Source: Pseudomonas sp. P7548 (GTDB taxonomy: Bacteria > Pseudomonadota > Gammaproteobacteria > Pseudomonadales > Pseudomonadaceae). From it: a DNA stretch of 61,142 bases. Every line of letters begins with the position of its first letter. Within the stretch, counting starts at the first letter, position 1. Under the pieces are notes generated by a model. The model was given only the letters and a program-made list of their open reading frames with translations, was not told the origin of the DNA and made no database searches. The stretch is taken from assembly GCF_013386585.1 (NCBI RefSeq), contig NZ_JACARO010000012.1, positions 1-61,142 on the forward strand, written 5' to 3'. Shown in pieces: positions 34,891-42,900 of this stretch. The translations under genes and the position numbers were made by a program.

Positions 34891-35634
34891 TCAATAACCG
34901 AGAGTGCGTAGGCCTTTGAGTTGATCCAGATTGCAATTGAGTGCCGGGTTATTCAGGCCGTTGTTCATCACAACGTTGAGCTGGGTCATGTTGGTGACGA
35001 AGTTTCTATCCCCCGTCAACACGGTGCCTTGCAAGACTTGGCCGCCGCCAATCTGCTGGAGGCTGTTGCCTTGGTTATGGTTGCCCTGGATCGCCATCTG
35101 CAAGCCGCCATTGTTGGCCGATACACTCACGCGGCCTGCTGCGCTGTCACCGGTGACGGTGCCGCCGGCAACCAGCACCTGGCCGGACTGCACGATGTTG
35201 GAGGGCGCGAAGCCGTTTTCGGTGACGTTGATCCCGACATTGTTGTAGGCGGCGTTGCCGTCGCCGGCGGCACGTACGCTTTGGGTCACGCCCGAACCTG
35301 TGCCCAGTCCGGCGCCGCCGCTGACATTGCCAGTGCCGGTATTCGGGTTGGTGCCCGTACCGGTCGACCCCGTGGTCTGTACGTAGAATTGTGGGGTAAT
35401 GGTGGAAGCGTCGACTTGCATGCTGGCCTTGCCCGTAATCGTGTCACCCACGGCGTTGGTCCAGGTGCTGCTCATGACAATACCGAAGCTGATGATTCGC
35501 CCCGGCATCACGTAGCGGCCGCGCAGTTCGGCCATTTCCGAATCCTTGAGTTCGATCGGCTTGAACGCCGATGAAGCATAAGCGGGCATTGAGGCTGCCA
35601 GACACAAGACCGTCAGCCAACGGGAAGTGTTCAT
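34891..35634 (-). CDS. fapE: functional amyloid minor component FapE
   Basis: This 247-residue secreted protein has a signal peptide (MNTSRWLTVLCLAASMPAYA) and Gly/Thr/Asn-rich middle (TGSTGTGTNPNTGTGNVSGG). FapE is a minor part of the fibril and may help secretion. Residues near the C-terminus (NCNLDQLKGLRTLGY) retain a single Cys. It lies between fapD and fapF in the standard order, with ~40-50 base gaps on either side. Confidence 0.92.
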   Translation of the reverse strand: MNTSRWLTVLCLAASMPAYASSAFKPIELKDSEMAELRGRYVMPGRIISFGIVMSSTWTNAVGDTITGKASMQVDASTITPQFYVQTTGSTGTGTNPNTGTGNVSGGAGLGTGSGVTQSVRAAGDGNAAYNNVGINVTENGFAPSNIVQSGQVLVAGGTVTGDSAAGRVSVSANNGGLQMAIQGNHNQGNSLQQIGGGQVLQGTVLTGDRNFVTNMTQLNVVMNNGLNNPALNCNLDQLKGLRTLGY

Positions 35635-35675
35635 CTTCTGCTCCTGGAGCGTCCTGCCCCTTATTGCGCTTCTTG

Positions 35676-36356
35676 TTAGAAGAAGTCGCTCTGGATGAAA
35701 CCGAAATCCATCAGCTCGGCATCGCCGACAGGCCTGAACTCATTCAACTGGTTCTTGGCGGTCAGCGGCACGGGTGGGTCGAGCAAGGCGTTGGCCTTGT
35801 CGTAGCCTTCACCCAGCACAGCGAAGACGATGCCATTCCAACCCTTGAGGAAGTCGTCGTGTGAATAGCGTTTGTGGCCCAGCACCGGGTCGCCGATATA
35901 GACCCAGTCCTTGTCCGCGCGCTGTAACACCACGAAGTGCTTGTAGCCACGAATCTCCAGCAGCACCACAACAGGGATCTTCACGGTCACCAGTGTCTCT
36001 GGCCCGATCTTGTAGCCCCGCGCACGCATGCCGATGCTTTCGAGGTAGCGCTTCATGTCCAGCATGGAAAACCCCTGGGTGCGTACCAGGTTCTGGTCTG
36101 CGTTGACCAGCATGCCTTTGATGACGTGGTCTTCGTCTACGTCCAGCCAATAGCCCTGACGCAGGATGGTGGCGAGTGCCGCAGCACCGCAACTGAAGTC
36201 GGTTTTCTGTTCCACCAGGTTGGCGAATTTGCGTTCACGGATACTCTCGACTTTCTTGAAGATGACTGCACCGCCAGGCATGGCGGAGATCGCCATGGTC
36301 CCTGCCCAGGTCGGGCCGGTGAGCAGCATCAAGAGGGTGAGAGTCGCGAGGCGCAT
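35676..36356 (-). CDS. fapD: C39-family peptidase FapD
   Basis: FapD is a periplasmic cysteine protease of the C39 family required for Fap export. The 226-residue product has a signal peptide (~1-19) and the triad Cys56 (FSCGAAALATIL), His140 (GYKHFVVLQ) and Asp156 (YIGDPVLG). Unlike bacteriocin exporters it is not fused to an ABC transporter. It follows fapC by about 60 bases that contain a terminator-like hairpin. Confidence 0.94.
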   Translation of the reverse strand: MRLATLTLLMLLTGPTWAGTMAISAMPGGAVIFKKVESIRERKFANLVEQKTDFSCGAAALATILRQGYWLDVDEDHVIKGMLVNADQNLVRTQGFSMLDMKRYLESIGMRARGYKIGPETLVTVKIPVVVLLEIRGYKHFVVLQRADKDWVYIGDPVLGHKRYSHDDFLKGWNGIVFAVLGEGYDKANALLDPPVPLTAKNQLNEFRPVGDAELMDFGFIQSDFF

Positions 36357-36384
36357 GATCGTCGGACCTGTTGGACACTGGAAT

Positions 36385-36411
36385 AAAAAAGGGCCTTGTT
36401 GCCAAGGCCCC
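36385..36411 (-). terminator. Rho-independent hairpin between fapC and fapD
   Basis: On the minus strand GGGCCTTG GCAA CAAGGCCC is followed by TTTTTTATT. It starts 7 bases past the fapC stop. Inside the operon it can act as a partial terminator and 3' stabiliser, so that fapABC mRNA is more plentiful than fapDEF. Confidence 0.85.
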
Positions 36412-36417
36412 GTTGGA

Positions 36418-37161
36418 TCAGAAGCGCACGCCGCTGGAGCAGACGCTGCAGCCTTGGCCTACAGACAGGCTGTTGCTGGCTTGGTTGCCCGAACCGGATT
36501 GCAGGTTCACACCGATGTTGCCGGCGTTGTTGTTGATCGAGTTGTCGGCGCTGGCGTTGTTCGACACATATTGAGGCTTGCTGCCATGGCCATAGCCGTG
36601 GCTGGTGGCCGCAGTGTTGAGGTAGTTGTTGGCGAGCGAGTTTTGCTCGGTGTTGGCGGCCGCTGCGATGTTTTTGCCATCTGCGGTGGTGATCGCCAGG
36701 TTGTTTTTGCCTTGGTTGCCTTGACCGGCCTGGCCGTTGTAGCCCAGGTTGCCGGAGTTGTGGTTAGCGGAGTTATCCAGCGAGGCATTGTTTTGGATGC
36801 CTTTGCTGACGAAGTTGTTCAGGCCGCTGTTCTGGTTCACGTCGACCACGGCGAATACGGTAGCGAAGTCGCCTTTGGCGCTGGAGATTGCGCCAGAGTT
36901 GTCAGCCTGGTTACCACTGCCAGCCTGAACGTTGACGCCGGTGTTACCGCTGTTGTAGGTGACCGAGCCATCGGCAGAGGCGTTGTTTTCGGTTTTGGTG
37001 TCGTCGTACTTGTTGCCGATGCTGTTTTGAACATCTGTAACCACTGAGGCAACCACGCCGGTTGGTTGAGGCGCAGGGTGCCAGCCACCTGCTTGGGCAG
37101 CAGCAGCCATGAGTGCGGCGAGAGCGAAAACCATTGGTTTCAGAGCCATTTGAGGTTTCAT
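36418..37161 (-). CDS. fapC: major functional amyloid subunit FapC
   Basis: FapC is the main structural protein of the biofilm amyloid fibril. The 247-residue product has a signal peptide (~1-24) and three imperfect repeats at about 58-90, 124-155 and 201-232 with the pattern NNASxDxSxxxNxGNxGxNxQ then GxGNQ. Linkers of ~35 and ~45 residues separate them. The C-terminal CSVC gives the known CxxC. Strong AGGAG lies before the ATG. The linkers are short compared with other Pseudomonas FapC proteins. Confidence 0.95.
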   Translation of the reverse strand: MKPQMALKPMVFALAALMAAAAQAGGWHPAPQPTGVVASVVTDVQNSIGNKYDDTKTENNASADGSVTYNSGNTGVNVQAGSGNQADNSGAISSAKGDFATVFAVVDVNQNSGLNNFVSKGIQNNASLDNSANHNSGNLGYNGQAGQGNQGKNNLAITTADGKNIAAAANTEQNSLANNYLNTAATSHGYGHGSKPQYVSNNASADNSINNNAGNIGVNLQSGSGNQASNSLSVGQGCSVCSSGVRF

Positions 37162-37228
37162 GGTGTTTCTCCTTGCTTCTAATTAGTTGGTTAAGTGTTG
37201 GTACGGTCTAACTCGTGCTACCAAGCGG

Positions 37229-37789
37229 TTACTTGATAGTGATGCCCAGGGTGTTAGCCATTCGGTTCCCCACCCCAGCACTCTGGTTCACCTGAATCAC
37301 TCCTCGGCTGCCGGTGAAGGCCTGGTCGCTTGTCACGACCTGGCGGCTGCCAGTGGTGGGGGTGAGCCCTGAGTCGGTTGCCAGCGTCGTCGTGTTCTGT
37401 TGCAACAGGACGCTGTCGTCGATGCTTTGCGGGCCAGGATTGACGCTGATCCGCACCGCATTGACTAATTGGCTATTGGCACCGGCTGATTGGTTGATGC
37501 CCAACATGCCGTTGCCATTGGTAAAGGAGCTGCCTTCGATCGCCGCCTTTGCATTCAGCGAGGGGTCGACCGTGCCGTTCATGTTCTGGATATTGCTGGT
37601 AGTGGCTTGGCCACCCAGCGCGACGGCGCGGTTGTTGGCGGTTTGCTGCTGGTTGCCGGCCGCCTGGTTGACCATCAGGTTGCCGCGGTAATCCTGACCG
37701 CTGTTGTTGATCACGGCGGTGTTGTCGGCCATGGCCGAGGCGCTGCCCAGCAGGGCCAGGGGGAGCAGGATGCGCAGGGAACGGTTCAT
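37229..37789 (-). CDS. fapB: functional amyloid nucleator FapB
   Basis: FapB is a minor fibril protein thought to nucleate FapC, like CsgB for curli. The 186-residue product has a signal peptide (~1-21) and three repeat cores: NLMVNQAAGNQQQTANN near 37, MLGINQSAGANSQLVNA near 95, and VIQVNQSAGVGNRMANT near 164. The ATG shares its A with the fapA stop (TAATG), so translation is coupled. Confidence 0.94.
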   Translation of the reverse strand: MNRSLRILLPLALLGSASAMADNTAVINNSGQDYRGNLMVNQAAGNQQQTANNRAVALGGQATTSNIQNMNGTVDPSLNAKAAIEGSSFTNGNGMLGINQSAGANSQLVNAVRISVNPGPQSIDDSVLLQQNTTTLATDSGLTPTTGSRQVVTSDQAFTGSRGVIQVNQSAGVGNRMANTLGITIK

Positions 37790-38244
37790 TACTTGCCCCC
37801 CATCATGCTGCCGATGTTGTTGAGGGGCGCCAGGCCACGCTGGATCGAATCGCTGATCTGCCCGCCCATGCTACCGCTGCCTCCCGAACGGCTGGCAGCT
37901 GCGCCAGCGCCCAAGGTGGACATGCCGTTTTGCGTGGCACTCAAGGTGGAGAAGTTGCCGGCGGGCTGGAGGGCGCGGGTGATGCTCAAGCCGCTGCTCA
38001 CGGCGCCGAAATCGCGGTCACTGAGTTCGCCTGACAGGGCGCCCAGGACGTCCTTGCTCGGATTGACGTTGGCGGTCTGCGGGTAGGGGTCGGGACCAAA
38101 GGAAGCCCGACCGTACATGTGTCCCTGTACGTCGCGCCCGGTCACGATGACGCCGTCACCCGCCAAGGTCGGCAGACTGATGCTGGCACTGAGTACACAG
38201 CTGATCAGCAGCACGTTCATCGAACCTTGAGTGAGTGTGTTCAC
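37789..38244 (-). CDS. fapA: fap operon chaperone-like protein FapA
   Basis: FapA is a periplasmic protein that influences fibril composition and may hold FapC soluble. The product has a signal peptide ([20 protein letters not shown]) and a Ser/Gly-rich tail. Two starts are possible: GTG 38244 with AAGGA about 10 bases upstream (151 residues), and ATG 38220 (143 residues), which begins right at the signal peptide and has AAGG 4 bases upstream. A sigma-54 promoter lies ~50 bases before the GTG. Confidence 0.88.
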   Translation of the reverse strand: MNTLTQGSMNVLLISCVLSASISLPTLAGDGVIVTGRDVQGHMYGRASFGPDPYPQTANVNPSKDVLGALSGELSDRDFGAVSSGLSITRALQPAGNFSTLSATQNGMSTLGAGAAASRSGGSGSMGGQISDSIQRGLAPLNNIGSMMGGK

Positions 38245-38295
38245 GGCGGCATTCCTTATTCTCGGCGCTGACCCTAAACAGCGCTGTAAGGGATA

Positions 38296-38314
38296 GAGCA
38301 GAAGGCGTGCCGCT
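38296..38314 (-). promoter_or_regulatory. sigma-54 (-24/-12) promoter of the fap operon
   Basis: On the minus strand CGGCACG CCTT CTGCT fits the consensus TGGCACG-N4-TTGCT, with the invariant GG and GC 12 bases apart. The GC pair is at 38298-38299, which puts transcription start near 38287, about 43 bases before the GTG of fapA. A sigma-54 activator gene lies at the other end of the operon. Confidence 0.75.
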
Positions 38315-38371
38315 TTTTATTTATTACGGATATTCAATGGGTTGCGATTATCGAAGGGCAAAGTGATAGCA

Positions 38372-38456
38372 GGGTTGTATCAACGCTGAGACAACCCACC
38401 GCAAATCCACATGCACGTGCCCACGGCGCAAACGGTTCACCTTGCTGTATCAGCAA
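38372..38456. promoter_or_regulatory. inverted repeats upstream of the fap promoter (possible activator sites)
   Basis: GGGTTGT (38372-38378) and ACAACCC (38391-38397) form one inverted repeat. TTGCTG TAT CAGCAA (38442-38456) is a perfect palindrome. They lie about 60-150 bases upstream of the -24/-12 promoter, where enhancer-binding proteins usually bind. Which protein binds is not shown by sequence. Confidence 0.4.
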
Positions 38457-38572
38457 CGCAACACTGTGCATGACAAAACGATGAACGCGCTCAGGGCGGG
38501 CCGTTCAGGGGAGGAGGGTGTTTCAAAAATGGACACTGCCGGCACAAGCAAGCCCGTGCGTGCAGGCTGGGC

Positions 38573-39568
38573 TCAGCCTTTCGGGGCTTTACGCGGGATC
38601 GAATTGAGTACGGGGTTGCCGTCCAGGTTCTGGGTCAGGTAGACCGGCAAGACCTTGGGCAAGGAAGGGACGAGGTTGTTGACCTCATTGATGTTGTAGA
38701 TGCCGCCGATACGGATCGCGCCGGTGCTGGCATCCGCAAGCATCACGGGCTTGTTCAAGTAGCGGTTGATCAACGGTAATGCGTCGGCCAGCGCCAAATT
38801 GTCGAGCACCAACTTGCCTTGGCGCCACGCCAGCGCGCTGTCATTGGGGTTGAACGCGTTTACGCGAGGGGTGGCATCGCCATGCTGGTAGCTGGCTTGC
38901 ATGCCGGGGGTCAGCGGCACGCTGCCGTGCACGGTGTCGCTTGCGATCTGCACCGAGCCTTCGAGCAGCATCACCCGCACCTGGTCTTCATACTTCCAGA
39001 CGTTGAACTGTGTGCCCGTCACCCGTACCTGGCCTTCGCCGGCCCGCACGATGAATGGGTGGGTGCTGTCATGGGCAACTTTGAAAAATGCCTCGCCCTT
39101 TTTCAGCGTGACTCGGCGTTGGTCCTTGTAATTGCTGTAGACCAACTCCGTGCCGAGGTTCAATTCCACCTGGCTGCCATCGCCCAAGGTGACCTTGCGC
39201 AGGCCATTAGCTGCTTCGAAATGCTCATATGAGCTGGGCAGCCAGCCAGCCTCCCAGCCGGTAAACGCAGCGAGGGGCAGTGCAGCAAGGCAGACTGCCG
39301 CCGCCACTGCATAGGTGCGCCAACGACGGCGAGGCTTGAACGGCACCACGGTGGGCGTGGGCTCAGTGCGGGGCAGGTGGTCGGCAACATCCCAGATTTC
39401 CAGCATGGCCGCGTATTCGAAGGCGTGCAACGGATGAGCATCGTGCCATTGCTCAAAAGCCTGACGTTCGATGGCGGTGCAATCACCGGCATGCAGGCGC
39501 ATGCACCAATGCGCGGCGGCATCGGTGATAGCGTCGTATTCGGCTTCTGAGAGGGATTTTTCGCTCAT
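38573..39568 (-). CDS. FecR-type anti-sigma factor / signal transducer
   Basis: This 331-residue inner-membrane protein has an N-terminal DUF4880-type anti-sigma domain (~1-75, AAHWCMRLHAGD), one membrane helix (~90-110), and the periplasmic FecR domain with VTLGDGSQVELNLGTEL and RVTGTQFNVW. A secretin/TonB-short-N-type tail follows. FecR normally receives a signal from a TonB receptor and controls a FecI sigma factor. Here neither is adjacent: fap lies downstream and a PepSY gene is divergent upstream. The ATG at 39568 with AGGATGA upstream is chosen. Confidence 0.9.
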   Translation of the reverse strand: MSEKSLSEAEYDAITDAAAHWCMRLHAGDCTAIERQAFEQWHDAHPLHAFEYAAMLEIWDVADHLPRTEPTPTVVPFKPRRRWRTYAVAAAVCLAALPLAAFTGWEAGWLPSSYEHFEAANGLRKVTLGDGSQVELNLGTELVYSNYKDQRRVTLKKGEAFFKVAHDSTHPFIVRAGEGQVRVTGTQFNVWKYEDQVRVMLLEGSVQIASDTVHGSVPLTPGMQASYQHGDATPRVNAFNPNDSALAWRQGKLVLDNLALADALPLINRYLNKPVMLADASTGAIRIGGIYNINEVNNLVPSLPKVLPVYLTQNLDGNPVLNSIPRKAPKG

Positions 39569-39639
39569 TAACTCATCCTGATTTCGCACATTCTAACCTC
39601 CCCGGGTGTACGACGAGAACAGCCATCATGGCTATTGCA

Positions 39640-39666
39640 CATCAATTGGAACTTATTCTCGTTTGG
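39640..39666. promoter_or_regulatory. weak Fur-like sequence between fecR and the PepSY gene
   Basis: CAATTGGAACTTATTCTCG has a good GAGAATAAG half on the minus strand but a poor second half. It is in the divergent gap upstream of both genes. FecR systems are commonly Fur-controlled, which is the only support. Confidence 0.25.
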
Positions 39667-39710
39667 GGGCACCTAACGATTTCAGGACATTTCCACAATG
39701 GAGAACGAAA

Positions 39711-39980
39711 ATGCTCAAGAAAACCTTAGTCGCCCTGTGTGCAACTACCGCGCTGCTTGGCGCCGGCTCTGCCATGGCTGACAAGCCGGGCGCAGGCTGG
39801 ATCACCATCGAAAAGGCGATTGAAGTCGCCAAGACCAAGGGTGGTTATGTCGAGGTATACGCCGCCGAGGCTGACGACAACGGTTATTGGGAGGTCAAGG
39901 GACGCAAATCAGATGGCACCGTGTATGAAGCACGCATTGATGGCGCGTCGGGCAATATCCTGCGTGACCAGAAAGACTGA
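39711..39980 (+). CDS. PepSY domain secreted protein
   Basis: This 89-residue periplasmic protein has a signal peptide (~1-23, cleavage after SAMA) and a single PepSY domain: WITIEKAIEVAKTKGG, then YVEVYAAEADDNGYWEVK and a terminal ARIDGASGNILRD. PepSY domains are found in protease inhibitors and iron/sensor-linked proteins. GGAG lies before the ATG at 39711. It is divergent from fecR and may be part of the same response. Confidence 0.88.
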   Translation: MLKKTLVALCATTALLGAGSAMADKPGAGWITIEKAIEVAKTKGGYVEVYAAEADDNGYWEVKGRKSDGTVYEARIDGASGNILRDQKD

Positions 39981-39999
39981 TCCCCCCTCGGGGGCCTGT

Positions 40000-42900
40000 T
40001 CAGGCCCCCGGCTCCAATCTGCGGCCCAAGTGTGTGATCAGGTACGTCACCGAATCTGCGTTGGCCAAAATGATATCCATCCGCCGGTCCGGATCACTCA
40101 TGAACGTTTGCCGGGCATCTTCCAGCGTTTTCGTACCGGTCAGGTGCAGCACTTTATTGCGCAGTTTGGTCGACCCGGCGCTGCCGAAGTCCTCCCAACG
40201 CTCTGCCAGGTCGTCCCAGCTCTTGAATAGCATGGTCGCGGGTGTCAAGACAGACAGCGCGGTGCTTTGCAGGTTGGACAAGGCTGTGTGCTGGCGCAAG
40301 CCGTCAGCGGTACCACGGTTGATGATGTCGAGAAAAGGGCGCATCGAATCCAGGTAGGCGATGTCTTCAGTCCCGGAGACCAGATGACTCATTTCGTGAA
40401 TCAAGGTCGCCGCACGCGCATGGTCGTCAAGGTCGAACGGCACCGTGAGGTGCGGTAGATAGGTGCTCATTCGTGTATTGAAAAAGTGCTCCAGCAAATA
40501 GATCTTTCGATCCGCGCCTTCAGGAATGACAAAAGCGTAGGTTTGGGTGGGCGACCAGCGGGCGGAGCCGGTGACGAATCGTGAGGAGTTTGGGCTGATC
40601 ACATCTTGCTGGGTCAGCCCATCGCAGATTTCTGCGACACGTCTTCGAATCTTGATCAACTGGTCCGGGGTAACGTTGAGTACGCCGAACATCTCGGTCA
40701 AGAAGCGACCGCATGGGGAGTTGGGATCACGTTGCCGTGCAAACAGCGCCAAGTTGCGCGCACATCTGAACGTATAGAAAACCGCGACATTGAGTGCCCC
40801 ATCAATGCAGGCTGCCTTTACGGGAGACATCGCCCGGATGGCTGGCATGCCTACGGCTTCGATATTGATCGAGTCGCGCTCGGTTCTTCGGGTAATGACA
40901 CGGCTTCTGATGCGGGACAGCGCAGGGCCGAAGCGTGGCTCCCGCTCGGACAGGTCAAGTACCCATTCGCCCTGCGAATTGCGTTCGACGTAGGGTCCCA
41001 GTTCATGGGCAAGGCTGACTCGCCAACGCTCACCCACCCTCCGGACCGGGTACACCCGGCCGGCTACCGGTGCGTAAGTACGGTTGCGCGTCGGGTCGGT
41101 AAACAGGTGGCTTACAGGGCTCTCCTGCAGAGCTGCCAGGGATACGCAGACGTCTTCAAAATGCCGCATTCGCGTGCGTGTCGAGTCGGTGATAGCCAGG
41201 CTGGCGAGGGTCATGGCGGGCGCCGGTGAGTCCTCCGGCAGATTGGCGGGCGATGACGACGGCAGGGCCGTCATCAACCCATCAAGCTGTTCGCGAAGGG
41301 ATGCCAGTGTCGCCACGCCCTGGATAAATGTGCGCAGGCCCTCTGCGAAATGCTGTGATTGCAGCGCCTCGGCGGAGGTTTTGAACAGTGTGTAGCTGCG
41401 CCAGACCACCAGTGGGAAGGCAAGCTTGCCGGCAATGAACTGCAACGTCATGGGAATACCCTTGCGCAGCAGGCTGGTGATCCCGTCCCATTGATCCTTG
41501 CCGTCGCGGGCGAATTGGCAGGCGAGCATTTTGAGCAGTTGTATGACGTTGTCATTGAATAGCCGCAGCAAAATATTCTGCCTGATGGGGTTCGACGCCA
41601 GGCTGGCGTCCCTTTTGTCCTGGCTGGTGGGCTGTTTGAGCAGGTTGCGCCATATCGCTTGGTCGGGGTCGCCCAGTTGCAGGATGATCCAATCCTGAAG
41701 GGGACCGTCGCGATTGATGTCATTGAGTAGCTTGTCTTCGTTGGCGTATTCGGTGAGCACGCGCAGTGGCGCATACGGCGCATACAGCACAAGCGGGCCC
41801 GTCGCTGGCGTTTGTGGGCCGATGATGTAGACACAAGGCACTGTCACCGGTCCCGCCCCGGCCGTGGCGATCAGTTGCAGAGGGCGAATCATTGCTGTGG
41901 TGCCGCTGACCTTATCCCGCGCCACAGCATCCGGCATATCAAAGATTTGCTGGATAAAGCTCCAGGCCGAGGGGCTGAGGCGTTCTTCGAGTTTTTCCTC
42001 ATGGGCATGGCGCAAGAGTTGCCATGGCAACTGCCGACAAAACAGGTCACGTCGCTGGCGGGCATCGTCGGTGTCAGCGCTGAGGTGAGTGGTGAGCAGT
42101 TCGCGATAGGTTTTGGCAATGTCGAGTTGGCGCACCAACTGCACCACCGCCGTGCCGTCCAGGGTCGTCGGCAGCGGTGTGAGGCCCAGCGCGCGGGGCG
42201 TCAGGGTGTCGGCCTGCAGGTCGGGGAGGTGGCGCAAGGCAAAATCGGTCAGGGTTTGAGTGCGTCCGTCGAGCGCGACGCGTGCGGGTATCAAGATCGC
42301 TTCAGGGTCCAGCGCGGCGTCCGGATAACGGGCTTTAAGCAGGTTCGTCAAGGCACTGGCGACGTGCTCGCGCAGGGGGGGCAAACCGTGCAGGTAATCC
42401 TGATTGTCCGGTGCACTGAGCCGGTACTGCTCAAGCAGTTCGGCGTGGAGCCATTGCTCTTCGGCAGATGCCATGCCCAGCCACACCGGCAGCGCCTGCT
42501 GGTGAACGATCGCTTCTGCGATTGCACGGGCGCGCGGCAGATTCGACGGCGCCAGCCGTTGCATTTCATCGTCCAGACGGTCTTGCAGTTGTGTGGGCCC
42601 AAGGGGCATGGCGAGCCAGTAGTCGAGAGCATCCAGGTGGAAGTCCAGGTAGCTCTGCTGGCGGTTGTTCAACAGGTGCTCATCAATGCGCTGCAGGGGG
42701 CCGAGGCGATAGACTTGATGGGGCGCACGAAGGCTGATGGGCAGGTTCTGCAGCAGGCGTCGGTCGGGCAGTGCCAGGCGCTGTTGAAGGGCTTGGCGCA
42801 GAGTTTTCAGTGAGGCAAAGGGCTCATGACCTTGCTGCGGGGTCCAGAGTACGACTTCACCTGACAGGTCAGGGTCGAGGCCGCCACGCTGCGTCAGCAC

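Noticed and set aside
36418..37789. Repeats in fapB/fapC as DNA tandem repeats
   Set aside because: They are protein-level amyloid repeats with diverged codons, as expected for the Fap family.
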